A DNA stretch of 64,000 nt from Hsuehochloa calcarea (GCA_036346395.1 CM070601.1:17233763-17297762); one strand, 5' to 3'. Counted from the first letter of the stretch, positions 35,190 to 47,981 are shown. Numbers and translations: made by a program. The notes: generated from the sequence alone by a model not told the origin.

Positions 35190-36291
35190 TCATCCTGATG
35201 ATTCCCTGTTTCTAAGGACTTGACCTAAGGGATATCCTGTAGGTACGACCACTTTGTGGGCTTGAAAGTAATGTATTAGTTTCCTTGAAGACATAAGGAG
35301 ACCATAGAGCAACTTTTGCACCTGTGGATATCTTTCCTTTCGTCCATGCAAGACTTCGCTTACGTAATATACTGGTCGTTGAACGTCTTCAAGCTCTACG
35401 ACCAGTACACCGCTGACAGCCTGCGGTGTCGCTGCTATGTAAATCAACAGTGTTTCTTCCGGTCTTGGAGAGACTAAGTCCGGGGGGCTTCCAAGGTACA
35501 CTTTGAGTTTTTCAAAGGCTTCGTTGGCTTCTTTCGTCCATTCAAAACTCCCATGCTTCCGAAGAAGTTCAAAAAAAGGTAATCCCTTCTCGCCTAACCT
35601 GGCTATGAAACGACTTAGTGCTGCCATACAACCGGTTAGCTTTTGGACTTCTTTCTTTGTTATCGGGGGACGCATCTGATTAATGGCTGTTATCTTAGTC
35701 GAATTTGCTTCGATACCTCTAGCCGAAACTAGGAAACCAAGAAGCTTTCCAGCAGAAACCCGAACACGCATTTCTTCGAATTTAACTTGAGGTTATGTCT
35801 TCTCAAATTGTTAAAAGTTTCCTGTAGGTCAAGGATATGATCGCCTGCATTGATGCTTTTCACAACCAAGTCATCTACATAGGCTTCTAAATTTCGACCT
35901 ACTTGCGGGCTGAAAGTTTTCTGCATTAACCTTTGAAAAGTTGCACCAGCATTCTTGAGACCAACGGGCATCTTAACATAACAGTAAGTGCCATATGGAG
36001 TGATGAAAGAAGTTTTCTCCTCATCATTTTTACTCATGTTTATCTGGTGGTACCCTGAATATGCATCTAAAAAGCTTAGTAACTCGCACTCGGAGGTAGA
36101 GTCTACAAACTGATCAATGCGAGGAAGGGAAAATCATCCTTCGGACAAGCTTTATTAAGATATGTGAAGTCAATACACATTCGCCATTTCTCATTATTCT
36201 TTTTAACCATTACAGGATTGGCGAGCCACTGAGGGTGATGGACTTCACGAATAAACCCAGCTTCGAGGAGCTTGTCAATCTCCGATTGCAT
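35190..36291 (-). pseudogene. Reverse transcriptase and first RNase H (TAT element)
   Basis: Three frames. 36103-36291: MQSEIDKLLEAGFIREVHHP and KWRMCIDFTYLNKACPKDDF. 35729-36037: EEKTSFITPYGTYCYVKMPV, GLKNAGATFQRLMQKTF and active site AYVDDLVVKS (YVDD). 35190-35771: LGFLVSARGIEANSTKI, then the connection and RNase H with PEETLLIYIAATPQAVSGVL, in which the usual catalytic Asp position (LYLAVS/YIA) is degenerate, as in other TAT elements. Wording matches RIRE2-like elements closely. Confidence 0.9.
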
Positions 36292-36462
36292 TGCTTCCTT
36301 CCGGTCAGGTGCAAAATGCCTTAGCTTCTGCTTGACCGGCTATTTGTCAGGTTAGAGAGCTAACCTGTGCTCGATCACTTCCCTGGGGACTCCGGGCATG
36401 TCGGACGCTTGCCAAGCGAAAACATCCTGATTTGCTCGGAGGAAAGAGACGAACGACTCTTC

Positions 36463-37345
36463 CTATTTAGGGTTGAGTCCTTCTCCGATAAGTAAATTCG
36501 GAACTGACCTGTCGATGTCTCCCAACCTGGCGTCTCTCGGAGAAACGTCTTTGTCGAGTGGCACCTCTTTTGTCTGATCGAAGGGTTTGGGTGTCAATTT
36601 TGGTGTGGAGTGTTTGACCTGCATCGCAGAAGAGTCAGTATTTCTAGTCGAAAGCCCATCGACCAGTTCTAAAGATCTTCGATCGCAGACATAAGCCATC
36701 TTCGACCAGTTCTAAAGATCTTTTCCGTTCGGAAGTTATCAGGACTTCCGAACGTAACCGGTAAGGACACCTGTCCCATCGGTTTGGCGGTAGAGCCAGG
36801 GACTATGCCATGGAAGACATATTTTACTGGATTTACCTTTGACTTAGGAACCTGCATTTCTTCTAAAGCTCCCGAGAATAATATCTTTAAAGAACTACCT
36901 CCATCTATCAAGACTCTATTGACCTTACAACAATTAATGGTAGGCTCAACTATAATAGGGAACCTACCCGGCCGAGTCAACGAAACGGAGCAGTCTTCTT
37001 TGCCGAAGGAGATTACGGTGTCCGACCACCTCGAAGGCTTGATGCTGATCGGAGATTCTGCTAGGTTGACCTCCCGCTCCACGACTTTCAGATGACGTCG
37101 CGAGTCGTACGATGAAGATCCTCCAAAGATCATGTTGACTGTGTGTTGAGGTTCTTGGTATTCCATCTCCTCGTCGCCATCTTTATCCTTTTTGGAGCTG
37201 GCTTCCCCCAACTCTTGTATTGAGGGAAGCGTGCCTTTACCTGCATAATAATCTTCCAACTTCTTTTGCCAGACACGGCAGGTGCGCAGATCGTGCCCAG
37301 CCTGTTGGTGAAGCGGGCACTACTTCTTACTCTTTTTATATCCAT
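36463..37345 (-). pseudogene. Protease region (TAT element)
   Basis: The frame at 36669-37259 reads MIFGGSSSYDSRRHLKVVER, then VNRVLIDGGSSLKILFSGAL with the DGGS active-site variant typical of TAT proteases (DSG in most others), then HGIVPGSTAKPMGQVSLPVT. The part at 36463-36699 is the linker to RT. This enzyme cleaves the Gag-Pol polyprotein. A stop at 36669 and the linker's separate frame break it. Confidence 0.82.
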
Positions 37346-39437
37346 CGGTCGGAATCTTTGCTTTGCCTTGACCGGTATAGTGCCTCTTACCTTTGGTAAG
37401 CTTTTCCGGGACCGCTAAGACCTCCTTACCATCCATCTTGCGATGCTTCTTCTTCTTGAGAACTTTCTTATTTTTCTTCCCAGGCTCTTCTAACCCAGAT
37501 TGAGGAGTTTTGTCTTTTCGATCTATAACTTCGCTCCATTCGACTGCCTCACTAGCAGCTGCATATTATCCGCCGTATCGAATAGCCCAGCGGTTGTTCG
37601 TGGGGGATTCATAGCTATATCCTCCGTGAACCTCCGGTTCCTCAATCCTGCCTTGAAAGCCTGAATTACAGAAGATTCTGCAATCCCGGGTATGGAATTA
37701 CGAACCTGGCTGAACCTCTTGATGTACCGTCGGAGAGTTTCTTTTGGGTTCTACCGGATTCGATGTAGATCATCTTCCTTCCCTGGGCGGTCGTACGTAC
37801 CCTAAAAATTCACGATTAAGAGATCGCAGAGTTGTTCCCAAGTGTAGATTGATCCGACCGGCTGGTTAAGTAACCATGACCGGGCAGATCCTTCTAACAC
37901 CGTAGGTAGGTAATTGGCCATTACCTTTTCATCACCACCAGCCGCTCTGATGGCGGTGGTATAGATCTGGAGAAATTCTAACGGGTTCTGAGACCCATTG
38001 AACTTGTCCATGTTGGCCGGTCAAAACCGGTTAGGCCAACGCATAGCCTGGAGCCCTGCAGAGAAAGCTCGGCAGCCTGTGACTGATTCATGGCGCCTTC
38101 TTTGGAAAGGAGCCGGATTGTGGTCGTTTGGGGACCGGTTCCTTAGATTAAAGAACTGAGGCTCCGGCGTACCGACCTGATCGCGAGCGTTATGATGCTC
38201 TCGATCACCTGCCTGGTTCAAACGATGTCGAAGATCGTTCGAACCAAGCGAACGACCCTCTCAACGAGAGAAAGGTGTATTTGTTCGGAACAATCTCCTT
38301 CTCTCATGACTCATTGGTTGGAAACGTCGAGGAGGCCACGGTATTGATTGATTCCCAACATACGCATGCTGCCCTTCGCCGAGGGAAGAACGCTGGGACG
38401 AAGTCATGGTTTGACTTTGCGGTGTCCTCCGTTCTTGGTATTCTTCCATACGTTGTACGGTTTGTTGGAGAATCTCCGACACCTGTCCTACCAATTGGAC
38501 AAAACCTGGAGCTTCGGCTAAAGCAGGATCATTATTATTTAAAATATCACGAATGCGCTGCAGATTCTATACCGTTACGGATGGTCTCGGAGGATTCATC
38601 GAGGTTGTTGGCATTTGCAGATCCGAACCTTTTCTTAACCTTGCGCTGGTCAGATTTGACTCATTATCCTTGGTGAAATTTGAACCAGCGAATTAACTTA
38701 TGGACGTCCATCAGCTCTGTTGCCTCTGGTAGCTGGTGCTTGATTGCCCGCGCCATTTCCATCAACACATGGTGGTGAGGTAGTGAGTGCAGGACCGTAC
38801 AGGGCATTGCGATCAGTATTTCCGATCGCTTTGACTTCGTGTTTCCAGTATCGATCCTCCGAAGAGTTTCTACTGTACTCAGTGGAGAGCTTCCCAGTAC
38901 TTCTATCAGATACTTCAACGACGGAGACCGGTCGGAGATGAGAACCTCTTGAGGCCTCCGTGGTGGACTCAGCCTGATACGGCGAACTGCCGATCGTATG
39001 CTGAGCTTTATCATCCCTACTCGGTCCATGGCCGGTGAGGGTTTCATCGACACCGTTACCACATGTCGGTTGACTCCTGGAATTCTCAGAAGCCGTGGGT
39101 GAATACCTATCAACCATGATGGTGTCGAGAGTGTATTGACTCTCGGATTGGGCTGAAAATTTATCACCTTTTTTGCTGGTCAGAAAGACCGGGCTTGAAA
39201 AGGTTTTTGGACACTCCGAACTGATCGGAATGTCTTGTCCCTTGGGAAGCAACACTTGTTGTAGTGGTGCATCTTCATCCATCTGCTCGACCTCGGCATT
39301 GTCAGCGACTTGCGAACCAGCAGAGGAAGAATAGGACGACGTCCAATCACCCTGCATGGCCTGGATGCAGGCGTCCAGGTCGAGTTGGAGTAGTCGTCCA
39401 GATCGAACCAATTCTCCTCGTCCCAAGTTCCTGCCAT
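37346..39437 (-). pseudogene. Gag (TAT element), multiple frames
   Basis: Probable start near 39437 (MAGTWDEENWFDLDD), close to the primer-binding site. A long acidic, low-similarity N-terminal region follows (38698-39426), then MVGQVSEILQQTVQRMEEYQ (38440-38494), and the gag core MDKFNGSQNPLEFLQIYTTA and ANYLPTVLEGSARSWLLNQP at 37802-38011. The region 37346-37800 should hold the end of the capsid and the zinc knuckle but is out of frame. Forms the virus-like particle. Confidence 0.82.
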
Positions 39438-39507
39438 GATTTCATCAACAGAAGGATGGACGAGGATTTGATGAGCAAAGAATTCTTTACAAGATTTGCG
39501 CCTTCTT

Positions 39508-39523
39508 CCCCACGACGGCGCCA
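39508..39523 (-). other. Primer-binding site of the TAT element (tRNA-Asp-like)
   Basis: On the minus strand TGGCGCCGTCGTGGGG, two bases from the LTR boundary. TGGCGCCG matches the 3' end of plant tRNA-Asp, the usual primer of Athila/TAT elements; the rest is diverged. Confidence 0.8.
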
Positions 39524-39525
39524 GC

Positions 39526-40171
39526 TGTCGACGATCAAATCGTCGATCTTATGAATATATGAATGAAAAGAGGAAAATGATGCGTATCTTCTAGAAAGTA
39601 GTGAGACTGCTCTTTATTGCTTTGAACTGGTTATTACAAAGAGTGTATATAACTTAGACTAAAGACTAATTCGGGAGTGCAAGGCTCTTGAGAGTGTCTC
39701 CCAAATGATCTTCACTATTCCGCCCCAACTTCAGTCCGCATTCCTCCTTATGTAGTTGATGAAGGGTTGACAGTTGTCTCTAGAGGAGATGCCTGTTCGG
39801 GAAGCAACGCGTCTGGTCGAAGAGAGGTGTCAGTTAATAATGTATCAACTGTTGTGCGGTTATATGTCAATGAGTCATGTAACCGTACTCCAGTATCGTA
39901 GCGTCGCGTGGTATGGAATATATAGCACATGTTCCATTCGTCACACGGTAAAGCATATGTCTGGTCGTAGATCCGGACATCAGTTCAAAACCTTGTAAGC
40001 ATTTGACTGGTCGGAGGCTAGGTTTGGAACCATGTCCGACTGACCAGATTGGGTACTATGTAACCTTTGGAATTCTTACGACCAGTGAGGTCATTAGCCT
40101 TAGGGTTTACGACCATGAAGACGTAGGGTCTCTATATACTAAATAATAAATAGAGGTTTTAATCATCGTTA
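39526..40171 (-). repeat. 5' LTR of the TAT element
   Basis: 646 bp, plus-strand start TGTCGACGATC, end ATCGTTA (CA mutated to TA). Directly followed by the target duplication CTCGT. Confidence 0.92.
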
Positions 40172-40661
40172 CTCGTATAATCGAGAATAATTTTTTGCAA
40201 AATAGTCAGTATAGTCTAGCCCTATAACATCACTAAGAAGTTCAAGTACACTACCAAATGCATCAAGTTTACCCCTAGGATCTAAAAGAAATGCAAATTT
40301 ATATAGGTAAGGAATTTCTCTCTAATATTTAAGGTATTTAGATTTCATGGAAACAATAGCATCGGATAAAACTATGTCATTTTCATACATTTTCAATTGA
40401 GTAGCAATTTGTAAAATAGTATGCACAATTATATGAGATGTTGGATAGTACACAACGGACAAAGCAACAGTAGCCTCATAAATTTTTTCTAAAAACCCTA
40501 TTATCTTCTCAGCAATGAACAAATGTTGCTGAGTCAATATTATGCTATCGTCAGCGCTCTGATAGTGCGTTTGAATAAAAACAGAAAAAAATACTCTTGT
40601 ATGGTAAAAGACTCTTAAGCATGAGGCAAGTAAAGTTCCACCTTACCTCCATGTCCAAACC
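40172..40661 (-). pseudogene. hAT transposase, middle to C-terminal part
   Basis: Minus strand LDMEVRWNFTCLMLKSLLPY beside the copia LTR, then, after a one-base shift in a T-run near 40585, FIQTHYQSADDSIILTQQHL, FLEKIYEATVALSVVYYPTS and LYKFAFLLDPRGKLDAFGSV, ending LDYTDYFAKNYSRLYE at the TAT insertion point. The last codon pair spans the duplication CTCGT and joins in frame to VYQKYENK at 26638. This is the RNase H-like fold's C-terminal half of the transposase. Confidence 0.85.
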
Positions 40662-42545
40662 TGTAGGACCGGAAAGGCGACTAGGGGGGGGGTGAATAGG
40701 CGCTTTCAAAACTTTCTCGCCTAAATCAAAACCAACACGTACTTTACTCCTTTAGCTATGAGAGCTAAGAAGTTCAGTGAGCACACAACGGAAGCCTTGT
40801 GTTGAATTTGATAAGCCCTCAAGCACCACGACACAAAGGAGAAAAGAACTCAAAGTTCTTCATCGGACACGCGGTCGGACCAAGCTACCACAGCGGCCGG
40901 ACCGACGGTCAAGGAGCGATCGGACCGGCAACTAACCAATGGTCGGACCGGTGGGCAATGATTCGACCCGCCAACCCAATGCAGATGAATACACGGGCGG
41001 TCGAACCGCCGTTGTAAACGGCCGGACGGTAGAGTCCAAGATCTTGAAAAACTCCACCCAAATCCAAAACGAAATTTGATCCAACTTTTGATTCAACCAA
41101 TAAAACTTAACCAAATTTCTAGCACACCTCCCTAATGATATTAGAGACCTATTTCTAGTGACGATCCGTCAGATCCACTTCGCAGAATCGATCTCTCGAG
41201 ATTTTAACAAAGAGGTGCTCAAACCCTAGAAATGAGAAAAACTTGATTCAAGACTTGCTTGTGGGGGTTTGATGATCTAGATGACTCTAGGAGTAATCCC
41301 ACACATCAAAGCAAGGTAAAGTAGGCCAAGAGACCAAGCATGAACCTTTGAATCAAGGAAGCACCAAAAACATTCAAAAGAGAGAAGAACACAAAGGGAG
41401 CAATTGATCTTTCAATTAAGCATCACAAGATTGTTCATCCACAATAGATGCTTACAAAGCCTCTCCACCAAGGAGGGCAAGAGCTCAACAAGGAGCACAC
41501 CCCAAACCCTAGTTTTCCTCTCCTCTCCTCCAAACCCTAGAAAAAGGAAGAAGGGGGCTAAATGAATGCTTGCTTAGGTTTTCCACCTCTCCCCTTCCTA
41601 TTTATACTAGAAAGCTAGGGTTTCCCTTTTTGGGTCTCTTACACATGGGACCCACATACAAATAACTCTTGAAGCAATCGCCTGCTTCACCACGTGTAGG
41701 TTGATCAGCGGTTCTCATCGACGCCAAACCTCTCTTGTCCGAATCCCATCTGAACCTCCCGAGACTCGCATCGATATCCGCACCGCCGATCCAACCAAAT
41801 TGCATCAACCACCCGCTCGATCCATCTTGTCCATTACTCGCACCATGCTTGAGTCACACGACCTCACCCGTATCCCCGATCGTTCGGACCTCGGCTCTCC
41901 AGCGTAGTCCCGATCCACTCACCGCTGACGTCGGCGACCGCAAGCCACCGCACGCATACTATGACAAACAAACCGCTTTAGGAACAAGTTCTTCACAACT
42001 TGACCCACGTCGATTCATAATGCGATATATATCAATAAAGCATTGAAGTTCATAGAATAACACACTCGAACAAACTCAATGCAACACTTGGCTCACTTCC
42101 AGTGATCGCCGTCTGATCCAGCCGCGGCGGTCCGACCGATCATCTTGATCGGACCGCTCCCACAACGGCGGTCGGACCGGTCCAAATGACTTAGCCAAAA
42201 TTCAGCGAGAAATTCAAACCTTCGGAAATTTCAATTGAATAGAACTTTTGACTGGGAGCTCCATAAATTATGGGACCACATCCAGGAGACTCCCCTCACT
42301 TGCCTACACAACCTATTTTTGGCCCAGCTCCAAAAACCCAAATCTCAAAGTGGCGGTCGGACCGGCCACCATGGCGTCGGGCTTGCTCCATCACGGCGAT
42401 CATGACCGCCAAGACAACCGGTCGAGACCGCTGGCCTTTGACGACCTTTGGAGCAAACCCAAAACGCGAGATTTTGCAAACCAATGACGCCATTGCCAAT
42501 TGACTCATCATCCGAGATCGTGCACATATCCTCACGATATCCACA
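40662..42545 (-). repeat. SIRE-like copia LTR, left copy (flanked by AAACC on both sides)
   Basis: 1884 bp, ends TGTAGGACCGGAAAGG and ACGATATCCACA. AAACC lies at 40657-40661 and again at 42546-42550, with hAT transposase sequence continuing on both sides, so this copy alone looks like a solo LTR. Contains clusters of CGGTCGGACCGG palindromes near 40865-41035 and 42110-42430. Confidence 0.92.
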
Positions 42546-44020
42546 AAACCGAATTTTCTTGGACGTACACCCATCGCCCTGCAAAAGTTCTTATATTGTG
42601 ATATTCTTACGTTAGAATTATTCAAGAAAGAAATTACATCGTGAAAAGATTTAATATATGGACTCAACCTCTTCAAACCATATTTGATTATAAGACTGAT
42701 AATATGACAAGCGCATCGTTGATGTAGCAAGAAGTAATCAGCGTATGTACTCAACACTGGAGTCTGAATGTCCATGGTCTTAGAGTTTGAAGCGGCGTTG
42801 TCGAAAATAATTAAGAATATTTTGTCTGCATAAGACCAAAATCTTTCACGACTTTGATAATCTGAGTTCACAATATTTTCACCTTTGTGTGCTACATCAA
42901 TTAATTTCAAACATGTAATCCTTTTCTCCATTACCCACTCATCATTAATATAATGTGCAACCACACTAACGTAATCCTCCCTAGTCTCACTACTCCATAT
43001 ATGCGATGTCGGGGCCACAAAAAATGGGCACATAGTAAATAGTTTCTTTATTTTATTACGCGCTCATTGTAGTATTTTATTAGATCTCTAGTTGTTGTCA
43101 GTCTAGAAACAGAAGAAAATATATGATTATGCACAGTCCTAATGTAATTTTGAAAAGAAGCAGACTCGCCAAAACCTAACGGTAAATCCTCAGAAGCAAT
43201 TAAACGATAGAGAGATTTGCGGGCTACCTGAGGATCTAGTCCCAGCTACGTACAATACAGATTGGGGTTGTATTGCATTGCGTCGCCTCATCACCAATCC
43301 TTTCTTCGCCTTACATCTTGTAGCATGTCTTTGCAAGTGCCTCGTTCCACCTGTAGACTTTGCAGACAATTCATTGTAGCAAATTTTACAAATAGCATAT
43401 AGTACCTCATTTCCCGCTGCGTCTTGCTTGGTTATTCTGTCGAAATTCCCCTAGACTCCCGATGTAGACAGTCTCAAACTCTTTGCTCCGGTTGCCGTGG
43501 AGCCTAATGACGGAACTTCCGGTGAAACCTCCGGTTGGCTTGAGGCAGCGCCGCCGTCTCTATGGACGCAATTTCCTCCGGTACTAACACTATTACTACT
43601 TTTATCTTAGTATAACAAACACTAACAATAAAAGTATGCAACAAATAGTATTGTACCACTTTCGCTGACTTGCTGTCAAAAAATGAATTTTCCAAATTTT
43701 AGCATATTTTTTTGAATTTTGCCAAATTAGCTCGACACGAATTTGAATTTGCACAATAGAATTTCAAAGAGAGAATGGGAAATGAAGGAGTGTTGATTGA
43801 GGGAGGGGGGGGGGTAGGGTGGCTATTTTTAGAAAAAAAAATTCATGATTTTTTTTTTATTTTTCCTTTTTTTTAAAAGACTCCAACAGTAAAGAATGGT
43901 AAAAATAGCTAAAATCCCCAACGAACGGATTTTTTTGGGCCGTGCCGTGCCAGGCACGACCCGCAAGCACGCAAGGGCACAGCTACCCCGCCCTCCCTTC
44001 TTCTCCCTTGCCTCAACCAC
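42546..44020 (-). pseudogene. hAT transposase N-terminal half, copy 1
   Basis: Minus strand: BED zinc finger at about 43260-43420 (YAICKICYNELSAKSTGGTR, HLQRHATRCKAKKGL across a frame break), then the catalytic region at 42546-43033: MCPFFVAPTSHIWSSETRED, VAHYINDEWVMEKRITCLKL, CACHIISLIIKYGLKR and NFCRAMGVRPRKFG at the copia insertion point. Compared with copy 2 the first catalytic Asp is lost (TSHIW versus TSDIW) and a short alteration at about 42850 scrambles the frame (NSDYQSRERF). The copy stops abruptly at 44020, where copia internal sequence begins. Confidence 0.82.
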
Positions 44021-44779
44021 TCAAAGCAACCAAAAATGAGTCAAGCCATGTCTATAAGTAAAAAGAGACTCAAAACAAGAATTGAGGCATTTTGAGCATT
44101 ACGAAAATTCTTTTGAAGCAAAAGCTCAAGCACTTAGCCCTTTTGGGCAATTTCTCCTTTCTTTTCCTCCTTTTTTTCTTTGTGCTAGATCTCAAGCCTT
44201 CGCGACCATCTCAAGCGATAAGCTTAAAAGAATGATCTAGGTCATCCAAAACTCCCCGAGTTCATGCCTAGTGCAATGGCAAGCCGTCTCATGAGAAAGG
44301 ATTGGTGAGATCGCTTTTTACACAGAAAATCTCATTTTTCATTTGCTTGACTTAATAAGATAAAAGCTCATTTTCAACTCGTAATAAGTTCAAGACTCAC
44401 TTCAACTTGTAAGACATGGCGAGAATCATAAGTGGATCACTAGAGCAAAACTAGTCACAAGATCCAACAAGACATGATTTGATTCAAATTTCTCACGGAT
44501 ATAAAGCTAGCAAGTCAAAAGCTAAGCCACACACACGAAGAGCCATAAAAGAGGTCTAGCAGACTATCACTCGATATGACAAGGTATAGAATATGAGAAC
44601 AAGTCATACAAGGATAATAATCAAGGCTCCATGATTTTATTACACAATGCAAGACAAATGAAATGAAACATGCATTATGATACAATGAATGCAAAAGAGC
44701 AACTTCCCCTCAAAACAGCCCAATAGGACTAATAACCCTAACTCTCCCCGCAAGCGACAAACGCCAAGAGTCAAGAGCC

Positions 44780-45122
44780 TTAGTGAAAATATCGCAAGTC
44801 GCTGCTCGACTCTACAAAATGAAGCACAACATCACCTTTCTCAACATGGTCTCTCGGAAAATGAAATCGAATGTCAATGTGTTTAGTCCCGGAATGTTGC
44901 ACTTTGGGTTTTGGCAATATTAATTGCGGAAGTGTTGTCACAGAAAAGAGGAACACTTCCCAAAGATAACCCATAGTCCCGCAGCGTGGATAAAATCCAG
45001 AGAACCTGAGAGCAGCCACTTGCGGCAGCTACATACTCGGCCTCGGTATGGTCAGGCAATGTAAGACCGCTTTCTAGAAGACCAAGAAACAAGAGATGTG
45101 CCCAAGAAATGACAAGTGCCAA
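44780..45122 (-). pseudogene. Copia RNase H
   Basis: Reads HTEAEYVAAASGCSQVLWIL, LFCDNTSAINIAKT, then, in another frame, KHIDIRFHFPRDHVEKGDVV. These are the canonical C-terminal Ty1/copia RNase H motifs (EAEY, CDN.SAI, KHIDIR.HF). The one-base shift near 44900 splits them. Confidence 0.9.
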
Positions 45123-45396
45123 GTACTCTTCCTATCCACTCTACACCGTACAAATCGGCATCGAAAAATGCTCGAATCGAAAGAGCCGAAGAGGAAGAAT
45201 ACCAGAGTCCAAAATCAAGCGTATCTTGAAGGTACCTGAATATGCGGCGTACTGCTTGACGATGAGAAGCACGTGGGGAAGCCTGAAAACGAGCGCACAG
45301 ACATACGGCGAATTGTATATCCGGCCTCGATGCTGTAAGATAGAGGAGGAGCCAATCATCTCGCGATACTCCTTCCGATCCATCGACTCTCCATCC

Positions 45397-46320
45397 TCAT
45401 CGAGGTCCAAAGACGGTGGTTGTTGCAATGGGAGTAGACATTGGCCTACTGCTTCCCATATTGAAGCGCCGAAGAAGGTCCTTTGTATACTTACTCTGGT
45501 GGACGAAGGTGCCTTCTTTCAGTTGCTTGATTTGAAGACCAAGGAAGAAAGTCAGCTCTCCCATCATGCTCATCTCGAATTCATCGCTCATAGAATCAAA
45601 ATCTGGACACCAAAGCATGAGAGGAACCACCAAAATAATATCATCCACATATATTTGAACCAACAAGAAATCAACGCCATGCACGAGTGAACAAGGTTTT
45701 ATCAACCATTCCCATTTTGAAATCATTTTCAAGCAAGAAACTCTTAAGTTTGTCATACCAAGCTCTAGGAGCTTGTTTCAATCCATACATGGCTTTAGAG
45801 AGTTTAAAAACATGGTTTGGGAATTTTGATTTTCAAACCCGTGAGGTTGCTTGACAAAGACCTCTTCTTCTATGAAGCCATTCAAGAAAGCACTTTTAAC
45901 ATCCATTTGAAAAAGCTTGAAACCCTTGGATGTTGCAAATGCTAAAAGAATGCGAATGGCTTCCAATCTAGCTCTTTGGAGCAAAGGTCTCCTCAAAGTC
46001 TAAGCCCTCTGCACAGAATAACCTTGAGCAACAAGTCTCGCCTTATTGCGAACAACCAATCCATCCTCACTTTGCTTATTTTTAAAACCCATTTTGTTCC
46101 AATAACATGAGAATCGGAAGGTCGCTCAACTAAAACCAGACTTTGTTTCTTTCAAAATTTTCAAGCTCTTCATGCATGGCATTGACCCAAGAGGCATCGA
46201 TAAAGCATGGGTGATATCTCGGGGTTCAAGCGAGGCAACAAAAGCCGAATGTGCATGGGAATCGGAGATATAAACACAGGCGAGTGACTCGCTCTTGAAG
46301 ATCCCCAATCATCCGCTCCG
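45397..46320 (-). pseudogene. Copia reverse transcriptase
   Basis: 45778-45996: RLEAIRILLAFATSKGFKLF and QMDVKSAFLNGFIEEEVFVK. 45397-45756: active site QIYVDDIILVVP (YVDD), FEMSMMGELTFFLGLQIKQL and GTFVHQSKYTKDLLRRFNMG. 46126-46308 is the linker from integrase. At least two frameshifts. Wording is typical of copia RT_2 (PF07727). Confidence 0.9.
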
Positions 46321-46899
46321 GTGGATGTTGTCATTTGTATCTGAAGTGGTGCTCTGAGTGCGGATGTGGCCTCTACCTCATGAGTTGTGGAGGTAGGAGC
46401 AGAGCCACTCGGATCGTCGGTGGGGATAGGAGGCGGTGCTCGGTGACATCAAGTAGTAGTAGCGAGCTCTTCACCCTCTCGAGGTAGCAGGAGGATGGTT
46501 TGGGTCTTCATCCTCGTAATCATCATCGGCGAAGATGCTTTCTTGAGTTTGAAACACTGTACGAAGCATCGGGTCTAGTACCGGGACTAGCCTCATCAAA
46601 AGTGACTTCAAGTCTCAACAATTTTGTTAGTATCAACATTAAAAACACGATAGCCACGAGAATGAGCGGGATATCCAAGAAATATGCCATCAAAACATCT
46701 AGACTCAAATTTATCAAGATTGCCATGTTTAAGAATGAAGCACTTGCAACCAAAAATCTTGAAATGAGAGACCTTGGGAGAATGACCAAATCTAAGCTCA
46801 TAAGAAGTCTTCCACCACAGATCTCAAGAAAACCCTATTGGATATATAGCAAGAGAGATCGCCTCATTAAAATCTCCTAGGAGTAGAATGCTCATCTAG

Positions 46900-47714
46900 C
46901 ATGGTCCGAGCCATCTCTACAAGGGTTCTATTCTTCCTTTCTACAACACCATTCTGTTTGAGGAACTCTAGGAGAAGAAAACGATGCTCAATTCCCCTAT
47001 CGTCACAGAAGGTAGAAAAGAAGAATTCTTGAACTCTGTCCCATTATCACTCCTAATGGCTCTCAAAGCTCCAGTATATCAACAAAGAATTCTAAGGACC
47101 AAATCTTTAAAGAATCCAAATGCTTCGTCCTTAGAAGCAAGAAAATAAACCCATGAATACCGGAGTAATCATCCACAACCACCAAAGACAAACCATTTCC
47201 CACCAAATGATGAACTCTAGAAGGACCAATCAGATCTAAGTGAAGAAGGCATCACAGTCCATCAGTCATTACCAAAGTAAGAGGTGGGTGGGAAGCAGAC
47301 ACCATCTTACCATGTCTACAAGGAGAGCACACAAGATCTCTGACAGCCTTCAGCTTAGGCAAACCTCTAATCAAGTCCTTGCAACTGACTCTAGACAAAT
47401 GATCAAAACCTATATGCCCAAGTCTACGATGCCACAAAACAAGGTCATGAGAATCGAGAGGCTACAGGACATCTAGGATTGGAAGCAGTAAGAAATCTCA
47501 AATTTGCATGAAGATCTTCTCAAATCACGGAGATCTCAAAAACAAGCTCACCTGAGGAATCTAGAACTCTGCACTCACCTCTCTTAAACCTCACTTCTAG
47601 ACCCTCATCAAGCGGCTGAGAAACAGATAGCAGATTATACCTCAGCTTACTCACCAAAGCGACGTCTTTTAGCATGAACTTGTCGTTGGCGCCACGGTGC
47701 CCTTTGCGATCCAC
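46900..47714 (-). pseudogene. Copia pre-integrase and integrase
   Basis: 47520-47714 (MLKDVALVSKLRYNLLSVSQ) is the protease-integrase junction; 47252-47437 (MWHRRLGHIGFDHLSRVSCK, DLVCSPCRHGKM) is the zinc-binding pre-integrase domain (HHCC). The core at 46900-47250 is visible in pieces, with the catalytic Glu context QNGVVERKNRTLVEMARTML at about 46900-46960. Multiple frame breaks. Confidence 0.85.
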
Positions 47715-47981
47715 GGTCCGGTAGAAGCATCCCCAAATGTAATCAATTCATTGCGGATGCACGTGTGAGGAGGAGAACCATCTAGAATCTCCGGTCATAT
47801 GTCGAGAACACCGAGTCAACAAGCCACTTGTCCTCCTTCCTCGCACGACGGACCTAAAAGGCACAATCGAAAACATCCGTGCCTCGATCTTGGGTTAGTG
47901 ATAAATGAGCGAGGAATCCAATCTTGAGAAGCACGATGTCCGGGAGCAGATAGAAATAGTGAAACATGATCGGGAATAAAA

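Larger units (their letters stand above)
26639..40171 (-). mobile_element. Ty3/gypsy LTR retrotransposon, TAT lineage (RIRE2/Grande-like)
   Basis: About 13.5 kb including a 2-kb solo LTR. LTRs 26639-27274 and 39526-40171, ends TGTCGACGATC and ATCGTCA. Exact 5-bp target duplication CTCGT at 26634-26638 and 40172-40176. tRNA-Asp-type primer-binding site beside the right LTR. Minus-strand order: gag, protease, RT, RNase H, second (archaeal-type) RNase H, integrase; then a long region before the 3' LTR with a plus-strand, spliced extra ORF. The second RNase H and the antisense extra ORF are hallmarks of TAT elements such as Grande and RIRE2. The right LTR's terminal CA is mutated to TA. All genes are broken by stops or frameshifts. 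Confidence 0.92.
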
